From the NCBI GenBank assembly GCA_002431635.1, contig DJGH01000059.1, positions 1 to 23,629 on the forward strand: 23,629 bases of DNA, in the 5' to 3' direction. The notes beneath the pieces were generated by a model, which did not search any database, had not been told where the DNA came from, and worked only from the letters and a program-made list of their open reading frames with translations. Numbering within the stretch: the stretch's first letter is position 1; the number at the start of each line of letters is the position of its first letter. A program made the translations under genes and the position numbers. Positions 1-8,516 of this stretch are shown in pieces. Source of the DNA: Petrotoga sp. UBA5851. Its GTDB lineage: Bacteria > Thermotogota > Thermotogae > Petrotogales > Petrotogaceae.

Positions 1-233
1 GTCGCACCCCGTGCGGGTGCGTGGATTGAAATCACCATCTCACCCGCCAGATATATTATCTGCTCTAGTCGCACCCCGTGCGGGTGCGTGGATTGAAATA
101 TATTATTTCCATGGTCCTTATCAAAAAACTCATCGTCGCACCCCGTGCGGGTGCGTGGATTGAAATTTTGAAATTACTAAATCTGGTATCCTGCATAAGC
201 AGTCGCACCCCGTGCGGGTGCGTGGATTGAAAT
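1..233 (+). CRISPR. Type I-C-like CRISPR array, trailer end, cut by the left window edge
   Basis: Four identical 32-nt repeats lie at 1-32, 68-99, 135-166 and 202-233, separated by three unrelated 35-nt spacers (33-67, 100-134, 167-201). The repeat begins GTCGCACCCC and ends GTGGATTGAAAT. Its centre can fold into a 7-bp stem, CGCACCC with GGGTGCG, around a CGTGC loop. This is the classic form of type I-C repeats, which Cas5d cleaves 3' of the stem to leave a GATTGAAA-type 5' handle. That places transcription on the plus strand, with leader and cas genes off the left edge and the trailer after 233. No partial or degenerate repeat follows 233. The 32nd base is T in every copy; the commonest I-C repeat I know ends in C. 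Confidence 0.95.
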
Positions 234-308
234 TTTGCCGAATAATGAAAGTTATAGATATACTTTGACTCTTATTAAGATTCTCTAAAAGAAAATGGAA
301 GCGTTCTT

Positions 309-434
309 ATGGATGATAAAACAAAAAAGGAAGTTCTTGCTGCATGGCATGCAAGAAAACAAGAAGAAATAACACAACGAATAATAAGAAATTATCAATT
401 AATACGGCATATTTTGAATACGCAAAAGATATAA
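309..434 (+). CDS. Hypothetical small charged protein (41 aa)
   Basis: An ATG-to-TAA reading frame of 41 codons begins 75 nt after the last CRISPR repeat. The product starts MDDKTKKEVLAAWHARKQEE and ends LIRHILNTQKI. It is rich in Lys, Arg, Glu and Gln, is predicted to be largely helical, and has no Cys or membrane segment. A weak purine-rich stretch (GGAAGCG, 297-303) precedes the ATG. It lies 28 nt upstream of the frameshifted gene at 463 on the same strand, and the two share one terminator at 790-813, so they may have formed one transcript. I do not recognise a family. It may be a real small gene of an accessory island or the remnant of a longer gene. Support is limited to an open frame, a plausible start and position. 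Confidence 0.35.
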   Translation: MDDKTKKEVLAAWHARKQEEITQRIIRNYQLIRHILNTQKI

Positions 435-462
435 AAAAATTATTAAATAAGGGAGTGAAAAT

Positions 463-782
463 ATGGAAAAAATAACCACTTTATTAAATCCTTATGATAT
501 ATCTCTTGATATTGATGGTAAAAAAACTGATCTATATATCGAGTGTGAAAAAAATCACCTGATTCAGCCTATAATCTTTTAGATGATTATTTTGATAAAG
601 ATATTTATGTACATATAAACTATAACAGCGATAAAAGCATTGCACAAATATGGATTGAATGGGTAAACAAGGATAAAGAAAAAATCATGAAAGTTTATGA
701 TGAAATAGGATTTGCGTATGAATTTGAATACAAAGATAAACGTTATACAATGAAAGATATTTTATTTGAATTTTTGAAATAA
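463..782 (+). pseudogene. Small acidic protein gene interrupted by a frameshift at an A7 run
   Basis: The first frame starts at ATG 463 behind a GGGAGTG ribosome site and reads MEKITTLLNPYDISLDIDGK and on to CEKN, then stops at TAG 580-582. A second frame, -1 relative to the first, is open from about 552 to the TAA at 780-782 and has no start codon of its own near the junction. The seven A residues at 548-554 sit exactly where the frames join. Shifting there gives one continuous protein of about 106 residues with a C-terminal part rich in Asp, Lys, Tyr and Trp (for example AQIWIEWVNKDKEK) and the end ILFEFLK. The size and acidic aromatic character resemble small immunity-type or phage-island proteins, but no family is recognised. 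It could be a true pseudogene, a phase-variable gene, a programmed -1 frameshift or a sequencing indel. Confidence 0.6.
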
Positions 783-789
783 CAAACAG

Positions 790-813
790 AGAGAGCTTAA
801 CGGCTCTCTTTTT
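790..813 (+). terminator. Rho-independent terminator after the frameshifted small gene
   Basis: A perfect 7-bp stem, AGAGAGC (790-796) with GCTCTCT (803-809), encloses a six-base loop TTAACG and runs straight into five T residues. It lies 8 nt after the TAA at 782. The presence of an intact terminator argues that the 309-782 unit is, or recently was, an expressed gene unit. Confidence 0.85.
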
Positions 814-1391
814 ATACCGATTATTATCAGCAATGCTTGGAACATCTTACACAAGTTGGCTAACAGTAGTTCCTGTAAGCAGTTAATCAGTACAGCATTA
901 TGCGACAGACAATGAGTTTTTATCAATAGTTATTTGCTTTGCCAATAAAAAACCACCTATTGATAAAATTCCGTCGATAGATGGTATTATTCTTATATAA
1001 AAGCTTAAGGTAGATGTCATTGTTAGTGCTTCTAATACAGACCTCAGGTGGGAGGGCAGAGTTTGTGGAACAATTTTAAGGCGGTTGGTACAGAAAAACT
1101 TCAAGTTGTACGTGACAAACTTGCTCCAATTGAGATCGGAAATGCCGTCATCACTCAAGGCTTTGATCTTCAAAGACTGCAGGATAGTTTGAAATCGGCA
1201 GTGACAGACCAGTTGATTATATTGCTTACAGCAAAAGAGCAATTCTTAATTTCAAGATTCTGAGTAAAGTAGTATCATGTTACATGGATACGGAATTTTG
1301 AAAGAAAATGATTTTGATGCTTTCCGTAAAGACGTAAAGAGCAGAGATTTTCAAAAGTAATGATTTAATACGATTAAACAGGAGAGTTAAC
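814..1391. other. Gene-poor, apparently decayed stretch between the accessory unit and the ceramidase-like gene
   Basis: No convincing complete gene is seen here. The best open stretches are a plus-strand frame from GTG 1048 to TGA 1263 (71 codons, no ribosome site, product containing LQVVRDKLAPIEIGNAV), a 27-codon ATG frame at 1277-1360 (MLHGYGILKENDFDAF), and an overlapping minus-strand frame at 898-1242 rich in Cys, Ile and Leu. The plus-strand product has a protein-like composition and may be a fragment of a lost gene, but I cannot name it. No inverted repeats of insertion-sequence type and no tRNA were recognised. Confidence 0.5.
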
Positions 1392-2642
1392 ATGCATAAA
1401 AATATTATTTGGAACGTAGCATTTTCAGAAGTGGATATTACTCCGGATTTTCAGACTGAACTTATCGGATGTTACCGTCAGGACAGTAGATCGCAGGGTG
1501 TGCTACACAGACTCAGTGCACAGGTGCTACTGTTTGAGAATAATAATGATTTTTACTGTCTGTCTGCAATTGACAGTCTTGGGTTGACAGTTTCTTTGAG
1601 CGCCAAGCTGCGCTCAGCGATAGCGGAAAAGCTCAACACTCAGCTTTCATATATCATGCTGAATTTTTCTCATACTCACTCTGCCCCCGCACCTCTTTCT
1701 CCGCTTAACGGGGAAAGGTACTTCTGTTTCCTGACAGAACAGATTATGAAATGTGTTGAGACTGCAAAACAAAATCTTTGTCCGTTCAAACTTTCGTGGT
1801 CTGTAACTGATACGCAGATAGGCGAAAACAGAAGGGAAGGATGCAGTGAGGTTGACCGTAGACTCGGAGCCTTAAAGCTTGAAAAGATAAACGGCATTCC
1901 CCTAGCTGTCGTTCTGAGGGTTACAGCTCATGCTAACGTTCTTATGAACTGTAATAATAAAATTTCAGGAGATTACTTTGTTCCTGCCCGCGAAAAGCTA
2001 GGGAGATACTTTAAATGTCCTGTAATGCTTATTCAAGGTGCAGCAGGTAATATAAAACCAGCAGGGACGGATAAGATACTTGGCGGAAATCTCGGTGATC
2101 TGGAGAAAATAACTGATATTCTGCTGGATTCTGCGAAAAAACTTAGGTTTGACCCGGATGAGGTCAGGAAGATTTTTATGTACAGTAGTGAGTTTGATTA
2201 TTACTCGGATATTCCATGTGAAACAGAGGCAGAAAGCATTGCCGCAAAAGCAAAAAAGCTTTTTGGCATTGATGGGGCTCAATGGCTCGCTGAATGCAAA
2301 AATTTAAGGGAAAGAGAAGTCTCTCAACAGCATCAAAAGGGTGAAGTTCAGTTTTTTTATATAAATGAAGGCTGTATCTGCGGCGTTGCTGATGAGCTTT
2401 TCTGTGAGATATCCATAGATGTCATGAAAAGAACCGGTTCGCCTTTTATGTTTTTTAACGGTTATACAAACGGATGTACAGGATACCTGCCCCATGCCGA
2501 AGAATGGGAAAATGGCGGTTACGAAACTTTATACAGTTATCTTCAGTACTATATGTTTCACGGACATGTCATGCCATTTCGTAAAGATACTGCAAAAAGA
2601 CTTATAACCCTTGTGTCTGATGAATGGAAAAAAATTTTTTGA
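1392..2642 (+). CDS. Neutral/alkaline ceramidase N-terminal-domain-like protein
   Basis: This 416-residue product resembles the N-terminal catalytic domain of neutral/alkaline non-lysosomal ceramidases, zinc amidases that cut the amide bond of N-acyl sphingoid lipids. Visible family features are the opening WNVAFSEVDITP, the zinc-type motif LNFSHTHSAPAP (His94 and His96), DRRLGALKLE, RVTAHANVL (about residue 180) and QGAAGNIKPAG (about 215). Unlike secreted ceramidases of 650-750 residues, it has no signal peptide and lacks the C-terminal domain, so it is probably cytoplasmic. Many such short relatives are uncharacterised, and the natural substrate may not be ceramide. The start is supported by AGGAG eight bases before ATG 1392. 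The next gene starts 109 bp downstream behind its own ribosome site. Fold assignment is fairly sure; substrate is unknown. Confidence 0.7.
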   Translation: MHKNIIWNVAFSEVDITPDFQTELIGCYRQDSRSQGVLHRLSAQVLLFENNNDFYCLSAIDSLGLTVSLSAKLRSAIAEKLNTQLSYIMLNFSHTHSAPAPLSPLNGERYFCFLTEQIMKCVETAKQNLCPFKLSWSVTDTQIGENRREGCSEVDRRLGALKLEKINGIPLAVVLRVTAHANVLMNCNNKISGDYFVPAREKLGRYFKCPVMLIQGAAGNIKPAGTDKILGGNLGDLEKITDILLDSAKKLRFDPDEVRKIFMYSSEFDYYSDIPCETEAESIAAKAKKLFGIDGAQWLAECKNLREREVSQQHQKGEVQFFYINEGCICGVADELFCEISIDVMKRTGSPFMFFNGYTNGCTGYLPHAEEWENGGYETLYSYLQYYMFHGHVMPFRKDTAKRLITLVSDEWKKIF

Positions 2643-2690
2643 TCGTAGTGGGTTATGTTTGATCATCCGCCTTTAAAACCTTTTATATGA

Positions 2691-2696
2691 TATAAT
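2691..2696 (+). promoter_or_regulatory. Candidate -10 element upstream of the GH13 gene
   Basis: A perfect TATAAT lies 55 bp before ATG 2752 in the only AT-rich stretch between the ceramidase-like and GH13 genes. No good -35 hexamer is found at 16-18 bp, so this rests on the -10 sequence and on its position. Confidence 0.3.
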
Positions 2697-2751
2697 AAAT
2701 ATAATTGGTAGTCATACAATTTTTCAGATAAAATAGACAAGGAGGCGGAAA

Positions 2752-4800
2752 ATGGGAAAACTTCTTGAAATTTTTAATTATCTTGATTACAGGAAAAACT
2801 CAGGAAAAACCGATTATGCGGTTCCGAAACGATGGATGCCTGAAAATTATATAGGCGATGTTAAGCTTAAGGGCAGAAAGTTTTTTGTCAATCCTTATGA
2901 GTACTATACCAAGATAATAAGAAGCATGTCCTCAGAGGAAAATATACAGAACTGTTTATCCAGCTCTCTTTCATCTTTAAAAGGTGAAAAAGATTCGTCT
3001 TGGCTGAAGAAAAGCGTTATTTACAGTGCTCATGTGAGGATGACAGGAGCATATATCCACAGTGAGAAAGAACTTTTTAAACCCGTTGATGAGCTTGGAT
3101 ACAGAGAATCCGGAACTTTTCTGAAGATGATAGCAATGCTTCCCTATCTTAAAAGGTACAATGTAAACTGTGTATATCTTCTTCCCGTTACACAGTCCAG
3201 CAACAGGTTTAAAAAAGGTGAAGTTGGTTCTCCCTATGCTGTAAAAGATTTTTTTAAGGTTGACAGGGACTATCATGACCCGCTTCTGGGTGAAAATTTT
3301 TCTGCAGACGATGAGTTTGCCGCTTTTGTTCAGGCATGCCATCTTATGGGTATAAGGGTAATGCTTGATTTTGTGCCAAGGACTGCAGCAAGGGATAATA
3401 AGCTGATTCTTGAGCATCCAGAATGGTTCTACTGGATAGATACCAAAGAGCTTTCTTCCTTTAAACCGCCATGGATAGATACTCTTAAGTTTGAACTGCC
3501 TACCATGGAAAATATTGAGAGTATCTACAGTAATGTGTCGGTCAAAAATCATCTGAAAAAATTTAGAGTGGATCCCAAGACTCAAAGTCCTGAGAAATGG
3601 GAGAACTTCATAAAGGCAAATATTGATAACGATAACTTCCTTGATGAGATTATGAAAGAATTTAAAGTAATTACGGTTCCGGGTTTTTCAGACTGGATCA
3701 ATGACCCTCAGCCGACATGGGATGATGTAACGTTTTCAAGACTTTATCTAAGTCATCCTTCGGCCGCAAAAAAGTTCCTTGACCCAGATCAGCCTCCTTA
3801 CGTACTCTTTGATGTTGTAAAGGCAAGCAACTTCCCTGGAGAAACAAAAAACGAAGAACTTTGGGAGAAGCTTTCTGATATAATGCCGTTTTATCAGACA
3901 AAGTACGGAATAGACGGCGCAAGGCTTGATATGGGGCATGCTCTTCCAAAAGAGCTTGAACACAGGATAATACAGAAAGCAAAAGATACTGATCCTTCCT
4001 TCGTAGTTATTGCTGAGGAACTGAGCATGGATAACCATAAAAAGGCTAAGGAAAGTGGATATGATGCAATTTTGGGAAACTCATGGTGGACTATGCCGCG
4101 TTACAGACAGAGAACCAATGATGCTCCGAAGGGCTGGATGAAAAAATTCATCTCCGAATTGATGCCTAACCTTGAACTTCCTGCATTTGCAACATCAGAA
4201 ACTCCCGACTCTCCACGAGCTGTAACCAGGGAAGGCGGAGAAAATTTTTCAAAGCTGTCGGCAGTGCTAAACACCTTTATGCCTAACGGCATTACTGTAA
4301 TAAATAGTGGTTACGAGATATTTGAGGCTCAGCCTATGAATACCGGACTTGATTTTGATAATCCGCAGGAGCAACGTTTTCAGTTTTTGCCACCCGTTGA
4401 CCAGTTTTACGGAAAGTTGGCCTTTTTTGACTGGTACTGCCTGCACTGGGATACAGATCATCATATGGTAAAGCTATTACAGCTTTTAGGACAGACCAAA
4501 GAAAGAGTCAAGGAACTTATTGCTGATCCGAAGAACTTCAGATTTCTGGACTACGGCGAAGAAGCCTTTGTAATGTTCTGGTGGGAAGGAAAAACAGGAG
4601 TGGTGGTACCGGTAAACCTTAATCCAACCAATCCTTATTATTTTGAAGTGGATATAGGATACTTCACCTGGAGAGGTTATCATAATATCGACACCGCTCT
4701 TGAAAACTATCGCCGCGGTGAAAGCCACTGGGAAGTACATGACGGAAAACTCAGAGTCACCGTAAATCCTTCCGAAGCAAGAGTTTTCATAGTATCCTAA
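2752..4800 (+). CDS. GH13 (alpha-amylase superfamily) protein with GlgE-like motifs
   Basis: A 682-residue cytoplasmic protein with a GH13 barrel. The conserved regions are visible: region I LDFVPRTA (Asp206), region II GIDGARLDMGHA (Arg391, predicted nucleophile Asp393), region III VVIAEELS (predicted acid/base Glu422) and region IV ATSETPDSPR (Asp486). The usual Asn-His of region I and the His of region IV are absent. Instead HPEWF follows region I and a TPD motif forms region IV, as in GlgE, the alpha-1,4-glucan:maltose-1-phosphate maltosyltransferase, which also has about this length. The protein may therefore act on alpha-glucan by transfer rather than hydrolysis. Residues 1-100 match nothing I know. 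AGGAGG lies 6 bases before the ATG. No other glycogen gene is nearby, so substrate and acceptor remain open. GH13 membership is firm; the GlgE-like assignment is an inference. Confidence 0.75.
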   Translation: MGKLLEIFNYLDYRKNSGKTDYAVPKRWMPENYIGDVKLKGRKFFVNPYEYYTKIIRSMSSEENIQNCLSSSLSSLKGEKDSSWLKKSVIYSAHVRMTGAYIHSEKELFKPVDELGYRESGTFLKMIAMLPYLKRYNVNCVYLLPVTQSSNRFKKGEVGSPYAVKDFFKVDRDYHDPLLGENFSADDEFAAFVQACHLMGIRVMLDFVPRTAARDNKLILEHPEWFYWIDTKELSSFKPPWIDTLKFELPTMENIESIYSNVSVKNHLKKFRVDPKTQSPEKWENFIKANIDNDNFLDEIMKEFKVITVPGFSDWINDPQPTWDDVTFSRLYLSHPSAAKKFLDPDQPPYVLFDVVKASNFPGETKNEELWEKLSDIMPFYQTKYGIDGARLDMGHALPKELEHRIIQKAKDTDPSFVVIAEELSMDNHKKAKESGYDAILGNSWWTMPRYRQRTNDAPKGWMKKFISELMPNLELPAFATSETPDSPRAVTREGGENFSKLSAVLNTFMPNGITVINSGYEIFEAQPMNTGLDFDNPQEQRFQFLPPVDQFYGKLAFFDWYCLHWDTDHHMVKLLQLLGQTKERVKELIADPKNFRFLDYGEEAFVMFWWEGKTGVVVPVNLNPTNPYYFEVDIGYFTWRGYHNIDTALENYRRGESHWEVHDGKLRVTVNPSEARVFIVS

Positions 4801-4841
4801 TCAATCATAAATCTACTAAAATTATATATACTGAAATCATC

Positions 4842-4872
4842 AAAAAACAGCCGCACATTAAGTGCGGCTGTT
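4842..4872 (-). terminator. Strong terminator for the pyruvate oxidoreductase gene, probably bidirectional
   Basis: An 11-bp perfect stem, AACAGCCGCAC (4846-4856) with GTGCGGCTGTT (4862-4872), has a five-base loop. Read on the minus strand it is followed by an uninterrupted T6 run, giving a textbook terminator 12 bases after the oxidoreductase stop codon. Read on the plus strand it also lies 45 bases after the GH13 stop and can halt that transcript, though with a poorer T tract. Confidence 0.92.
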
Positions 4873-4883
4873 GCTGTTTATTG

Positions 4884-7800
4884 TTATACGGATGTACCGT
4901 CATTCATCTTTTTATAATTTTCGTATCTTTCTTTGGCATCTACCTCGGCTTTGGCAAAGAGTCTTTCTGCCTCTTCCTTAGACTGGAGGATAAGCGATGT
5001 GTACCTTACCTCACTCATTAAAAAGTCTCTGAAAGGTGATTTGGGTTCTTTGGAATCAAGAGTAAACGGACTTTTTCCGTCGTTCTTAAGAACAGGGTTG
5101 TATCTGTAAAGATGCCAGTATCCTGATTCAACGGCTTTCTTTTCCTGTTCCTGCGTTTTTCCCATACCCGCTTTAAGTCCGTGGTTTATACATGGTGCAT
5201 AAGCTATTATAAGCGCCGGTCCGTTATACTTCTCGGCTTCTGTCAATGCTTTCATAAGCTGGTTCTTGTCTGCGCCCATAGCTACCTGAGCAACATAGAC
5301 ATATCCATATGTCATTGCCATTCTTCCGAGATCTTTTTTCTTGGTTTTCTTTCCTGAAGCTGCAAACTTAGCTATAGCTCCTACAGGAGTGGATTTTGAT
5401 GACTGTCCACCGGTATTGGAATAAACTTCGGTGTCGAATACAAGAACCTTTACATCTTCACCGCTGGCAAGGACATGGTCAAGTCCTCCGTATCCTATAT
5501 CGTAAGCCCAGCCGTCTCCTCCGAATATCCATACGGATTTCTTTATGAGATGATCTTTCTTGCTGCTTACTTCTTTAAGTATTTCATTTGCCCTTGCATT
5601 TGAAGTATCTTTATCAAGAACTTTGAGAATCTCAAGAGTAGCGGCCTTGGATGCCTTGGCATCTTCTTTTCCTTCAAGCCATGCTTTGAACGGAGCCTTT
5701 ATGCAATCGCATATATCAAGTCCGATAAGTTCCTGGGCAAGATCAGCTATTCTGTTTCTCATCTGCTTCATGGCAACATGTATTCCGAATCCGTGCTCGG
5801 CATTATCTTCAAACAGTGAATTAGCCCACGCCGGTCCTTTTCCTTCAGAGTTCTTGCAGTAAGGGATAGACGGTGCAGATGCTCCCCAGATCGAAGAACA
5901 ACCTGTAGCATTTGAGATAACCATTCTGTCGCCAAACAACTGTGTAATAAGTTTTGCATATGGTGTTTCGCCACAACCTGCGCATGCTCCGGAAAATTCG
6001 AGCAACGGTTTTGAGAACTGGCTTCCTATTACGTTATCAACAGGGAGCACATCTTTCTTTTCCGATACTGTAGCAGCAAAATCCCAGTTGCTTATCTGAG
6101 GATCAAGCTGAGTTTCCAAAGGCTTCATTATAAGTGCTTTTTCTTTTGCAGGACATATATCGGCACAGTTCCCGCATCCGGTACAGTCCATGACACTTAC
6201 CTGGATTCTGTATTTGAAATCTTTTAGCTTAGGATTGGTAGGTACTTTGGTTTCAAATGAAGCGGGTGCTTTTGCAGCTTCTTCCTCATTGAGAATAAAC
6301 GGTCTTATTGCTGCATGAGGGCATACAAACGAACACTGGTTACACTGTATACAGTTCTGTGGCTGCCACTGTGGAACAAGAACGGCAATTCCTCTTTTTT
6401 CATATGCTGCTGTTCCGACCGGGAACTGTCCGTTTTCTCTGCCTACAAAAGCAGAAACGGGGAGTTTGTCTCCTTCCATTCTGTTCATTACATCGGCAAT
6501 TTCTTTTACAAAAGTAGTTTTATTCTTGACTATTTCTTCAATATCAACATCTTTTGCATTCTTCCAGCTGCTCGGAACATCTATTTTAACAAGTGCCGAT
6601 GCGCCCATGTCTACAGCTTTATAGTTCATCTCAAGCACTTTTTCGCCTTTTTTGCCGTAAGTGTGTTCAATGGCTGACTTAAGATACTTTGCAGCATCTT
6701 CCATCGGAATAACCTTTGCAAGTTTAAAGAAGGCAGACTGCATTATCATATTTATCTTGTTGCCAAGACCTATTTCCATTCCTATCTTTGTAGCATCGAT
6801 CACATAAAAATGAATACCGTTGTTGGCGATATACCTTTTCATTGATGCAGGAAGGTTTTTGTCCAGATCTTCTATTGTCGTCCAGTTTGTATTAAGAAGG
6901 AAAGTTCCGTCTTTCTTAAGACCATCAAGAAGATCGTAGCTGTGAACATAAGATGTCTTATGACAGGCTATAAAATCAGCCTCATCTATGAGATATGTGG
7001 AACGTATTGGTTTTTTACCGAATCTGAGATGTGATATTGTAACACCGCCGGACTTCTTTGAATCGTATGCAAAGTATCCCTGGGCATACATGTCGGTTTC
7101 ATCGCCGATTATTTTTATGGCATCTTTGTTGGCACCGACCGTTCCATCTGAACCGAAGCCCCAGAACTTGCATCTTATGGTTCCGTCGGAGGCAACGTTT
7201 ATTTTTTCCTTAAGCTCAAGTGAGGTAAAGGTTACATCATCATTTATACCTATGGTGAATCTGTCTTTGGGGTTGTAAAGGTTAAGATTGTCAAAAACAG
7301 CTTTTATCTGGTTAGGAGTTGTATCCTTTGATCCGAGTCCATATCTTCCGCCTACTATAACTGGTCTGTTTTCATAATTATAGAAAAGTGCCTTTACATC
7401 CTGGTAAAGCGGTTCTCCGAGTGCGCCTGGTTCCTTTGTCCTGTCAAGAACAGCAATCTTTTTTACAGACTGCGGAAGAACATCAAAGAAGTACTTGGCA
7501 GAGAACGGCCTGTAGAGATGAACTTTAATTAAACCGACCTTTTCGCCCTTTGAATTAAGATAGTCAACAACCTCTTCAATGGTTTCTGTTACAGAACCCA
7601 TTGCAACAATAATTTTTTCAGCCTGAGGATGTCCGTAGTAGTTGAAAGGTCTGTACTCTCTTGAGGTAAGCTTGGTTATTTCCTTCATATATCCGGCTAC
7701 AATATCCGGGATAGCTTCATAGAACCTGTTTGAAGCTTCTCTTGCCTGAAAATAAATATCAGGGTTCTGAGCAGTTCCCATAACCTTTGGGTGCTCAGGA

Positions 7801-8426
7801 TTAAGACCGCTATTTCTGAAGCTTTCCAGTGCTGCAGAGTCTATGAGTCCTGAAAGCTCATCATAATCAAGAACTTCAATTTTCTGTACTTCGTGGGATG
7901 TCCTGAATCCGTCAAAAAAATGTACGAAAGGAACTTTTCCCTTTATAGCAGCAAGATGTGCAATACCGGCTATATCCATGACTTCCTGAACACTGCCGCT
8001 GGCGAGAAGAGCAAACCCTGTCTGTCTTGCCGCCATAACATCCTGATGGTCACCAAATATTGAAAGAGCCTGTGCAGCTATTGCCCTGGCACTTACGTGG
8101 AAAACTCCGGGAAGAAGTTCTCCGGCTATTTTATACATATTTGGTATCATTAACAGTAATCCCTGAGATGCTGTAAACGTTGTGGTTAATGCACCTGCTG
8201 CAAGTGATCCGTGAACTGCTCCAGCAGCACCTGCTTCTGACTGCATTTCAACAACATTTACTGTCTGTCCGAAAATATTTTTTCTTCCTTCCGCAGCCCA
8301 AGCATCAACATACTCAGCCATTGTGGATGAAGGGGTTATCGGATAAATGGCAGCAACATCTGTAAAAGCATATGCAACATGTGCAGCTGCTGTGTTACCG
8401 TCCATAGTCTTCATTTTACGCGACAT
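4884..8426 (-). CDS. nifJ: Pyruvate:ferredoxin (flavodoxin) oxidoreductase, single-chain
   Basis: This 1180-residue homodimer-type enzyme oxidises pyruvate with CoA to acetyl-CoA and CO2 and passes electrons to ferredoxin or flavodoxin in the cytoplasm. All domains are present in order: the N-terminal YPITPSSTMAEY region, the CoA/transketolase-type middle, a two-cluster ferredoxin domain (Cys692, 695, 698, 702 and Cys748, 751, 754, 758), the proximal-cluster cysteines Cys815, 818 and 843, and the thiamine diphosphate site GGDGWAYDIGYGG followed by VYSNTGGQSSKSTP. The length equals that of known NifJ/PFOR proteins. AGGAGGT sits 7 bases before the ATG. It is monocistronic, with its own terminator at 4842-4872, and is divergent from the nitrilase-fold/kinase operon. 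It points to fermentative or otherwise anaerobic central metabolism. Confidence 0.98.
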   Translation of the reverse strand: MSRKMKTMDGNTAAAHVAYAFTDVAAIYPITPSSTMAEYVDAWAAEGRKNIFGQTVNVVEMQSEAGAAGAVHGSLAAGALTTTFTASQGLLLMIPNMYKIAGELLPGVFHVSARAIAAQALSIFGDHQDVMAARQTGFALLASGSVQEVMDIAGIAHLAAIKGKVPFVHFFDGFRTSHEVQKIEVLDYDELSGLIDSAALESFRNSGLNPEHPKVMGTAQNPDIYFQAREASNRFYEAIPDIVAGYMKEITKLTSREYRPFNYYGHPQAEKIIVAMGSVTETIEEVVDYLNSKGEKVGLIKVHLYRPFSAKYFFDVLPQSVKKIAVLDRTKEPGALGEPLYQDVKALFYNYENRPVIVGGRYGLGSKDTTPNQIKAVFDNLNLYNPKDRFTIGINDDVTFTSLELKEKINVASDGTIRCKFWGFGSDGTVGANKDAIKIIGDETDMYAQGYFAYDSKKSGGVTISHLRFGKKPIRSTYLIDEADFIACHKTSYVHSYDLLDGLKKDGTFLLNTNWTTIEDLDKNLPASMKRYIANNGIHFYVIDATKIGMEIGLGNKINMIMQSAFFKLAKVIPMEDAAKYLKSAIEHTYGKKGEKVLEMNYKAVDMGASALVKIDVPSSWKNAKDVDIEEIVKNKTTFVKEIADVMNRMEGDKLPVSAFVGRENGQFPVGTAAYEKRGIAVLVPQWQPQNCIQCNQCSFVCPHAAIRPFILNEEEAAKAPASFETKVPTNPKLKDFKYRIQVSVMDCTGCGNCADICPAKEKALIMKPLETQLDPQISNWDFAATVSEKKDVLPVDNVIGSQFSKPLLEFSGACAGCGETPYAKLITQLFGDRMVISNATGCSSIWGASAPSIPYCKNSEGKGPAWANSLFEDNAEHGFGIHVAMKQMRNRIADLAQELIGLDICDCIKAPFKAWLEGKEDAKASKAATLEILKVLDKDTSNARANEILKEVSSKKDHLIKKSVWIFGGDGWAYDIGYGGLDHVLASGEDVKVLVFDTEVYSNTGGQSSKSTPVGAIAKFAASGKKTKKKDLGRMAMTYGYVYVAQVAMGADKNQLMKALTEAEKYNGPALIIAYAPCINHGLKAGMGKTQEQEKKAVESGYWHLYRYNPVLKNDGKSPFTLDSKEPKSPFRDFLMSEVRYTSLILQSKEEAERLFAKAEVDAKERYENYKKMNDGTSV

Positions 8427-8516
8427 CTTTTTACCTCCTTATATGTTATAGTGAGATTTATTTATTACCTTCCTATTTTATGCATTTTGACGGACGTACT
8501 TTGCCACTGTTTTCAC

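Noticed and set aside
898..1242. 114-codon minus-strand reading frame
   Set aside because: No ribosome site, odd Cys- and Ile-rich composition, and overlap with a more protein-like plus-strand frame; treated as part of the decayed stretch.
2640..2666. TGATC/GATCA inverted repeat after the ceramidase-like gene
   Set aside because: Only five bp with a 16-base spacer and no T-run; too weak to call a terminator.
2977..3585. 202-codon minus-strand frame inside the GH13 gene
   Set aside because: It is antisense to a conserved gene with recognisable catalytic motifs, and its product resembles no protein family.
6315..6677. 120-codon plus-strand frame inside the pyruvate oxidoreductase gene
   Set aside because: It is antisense to the ferredoxin-domain coding sequence, with Cys- and Phe-rich nonsense composition and no ribosome site.
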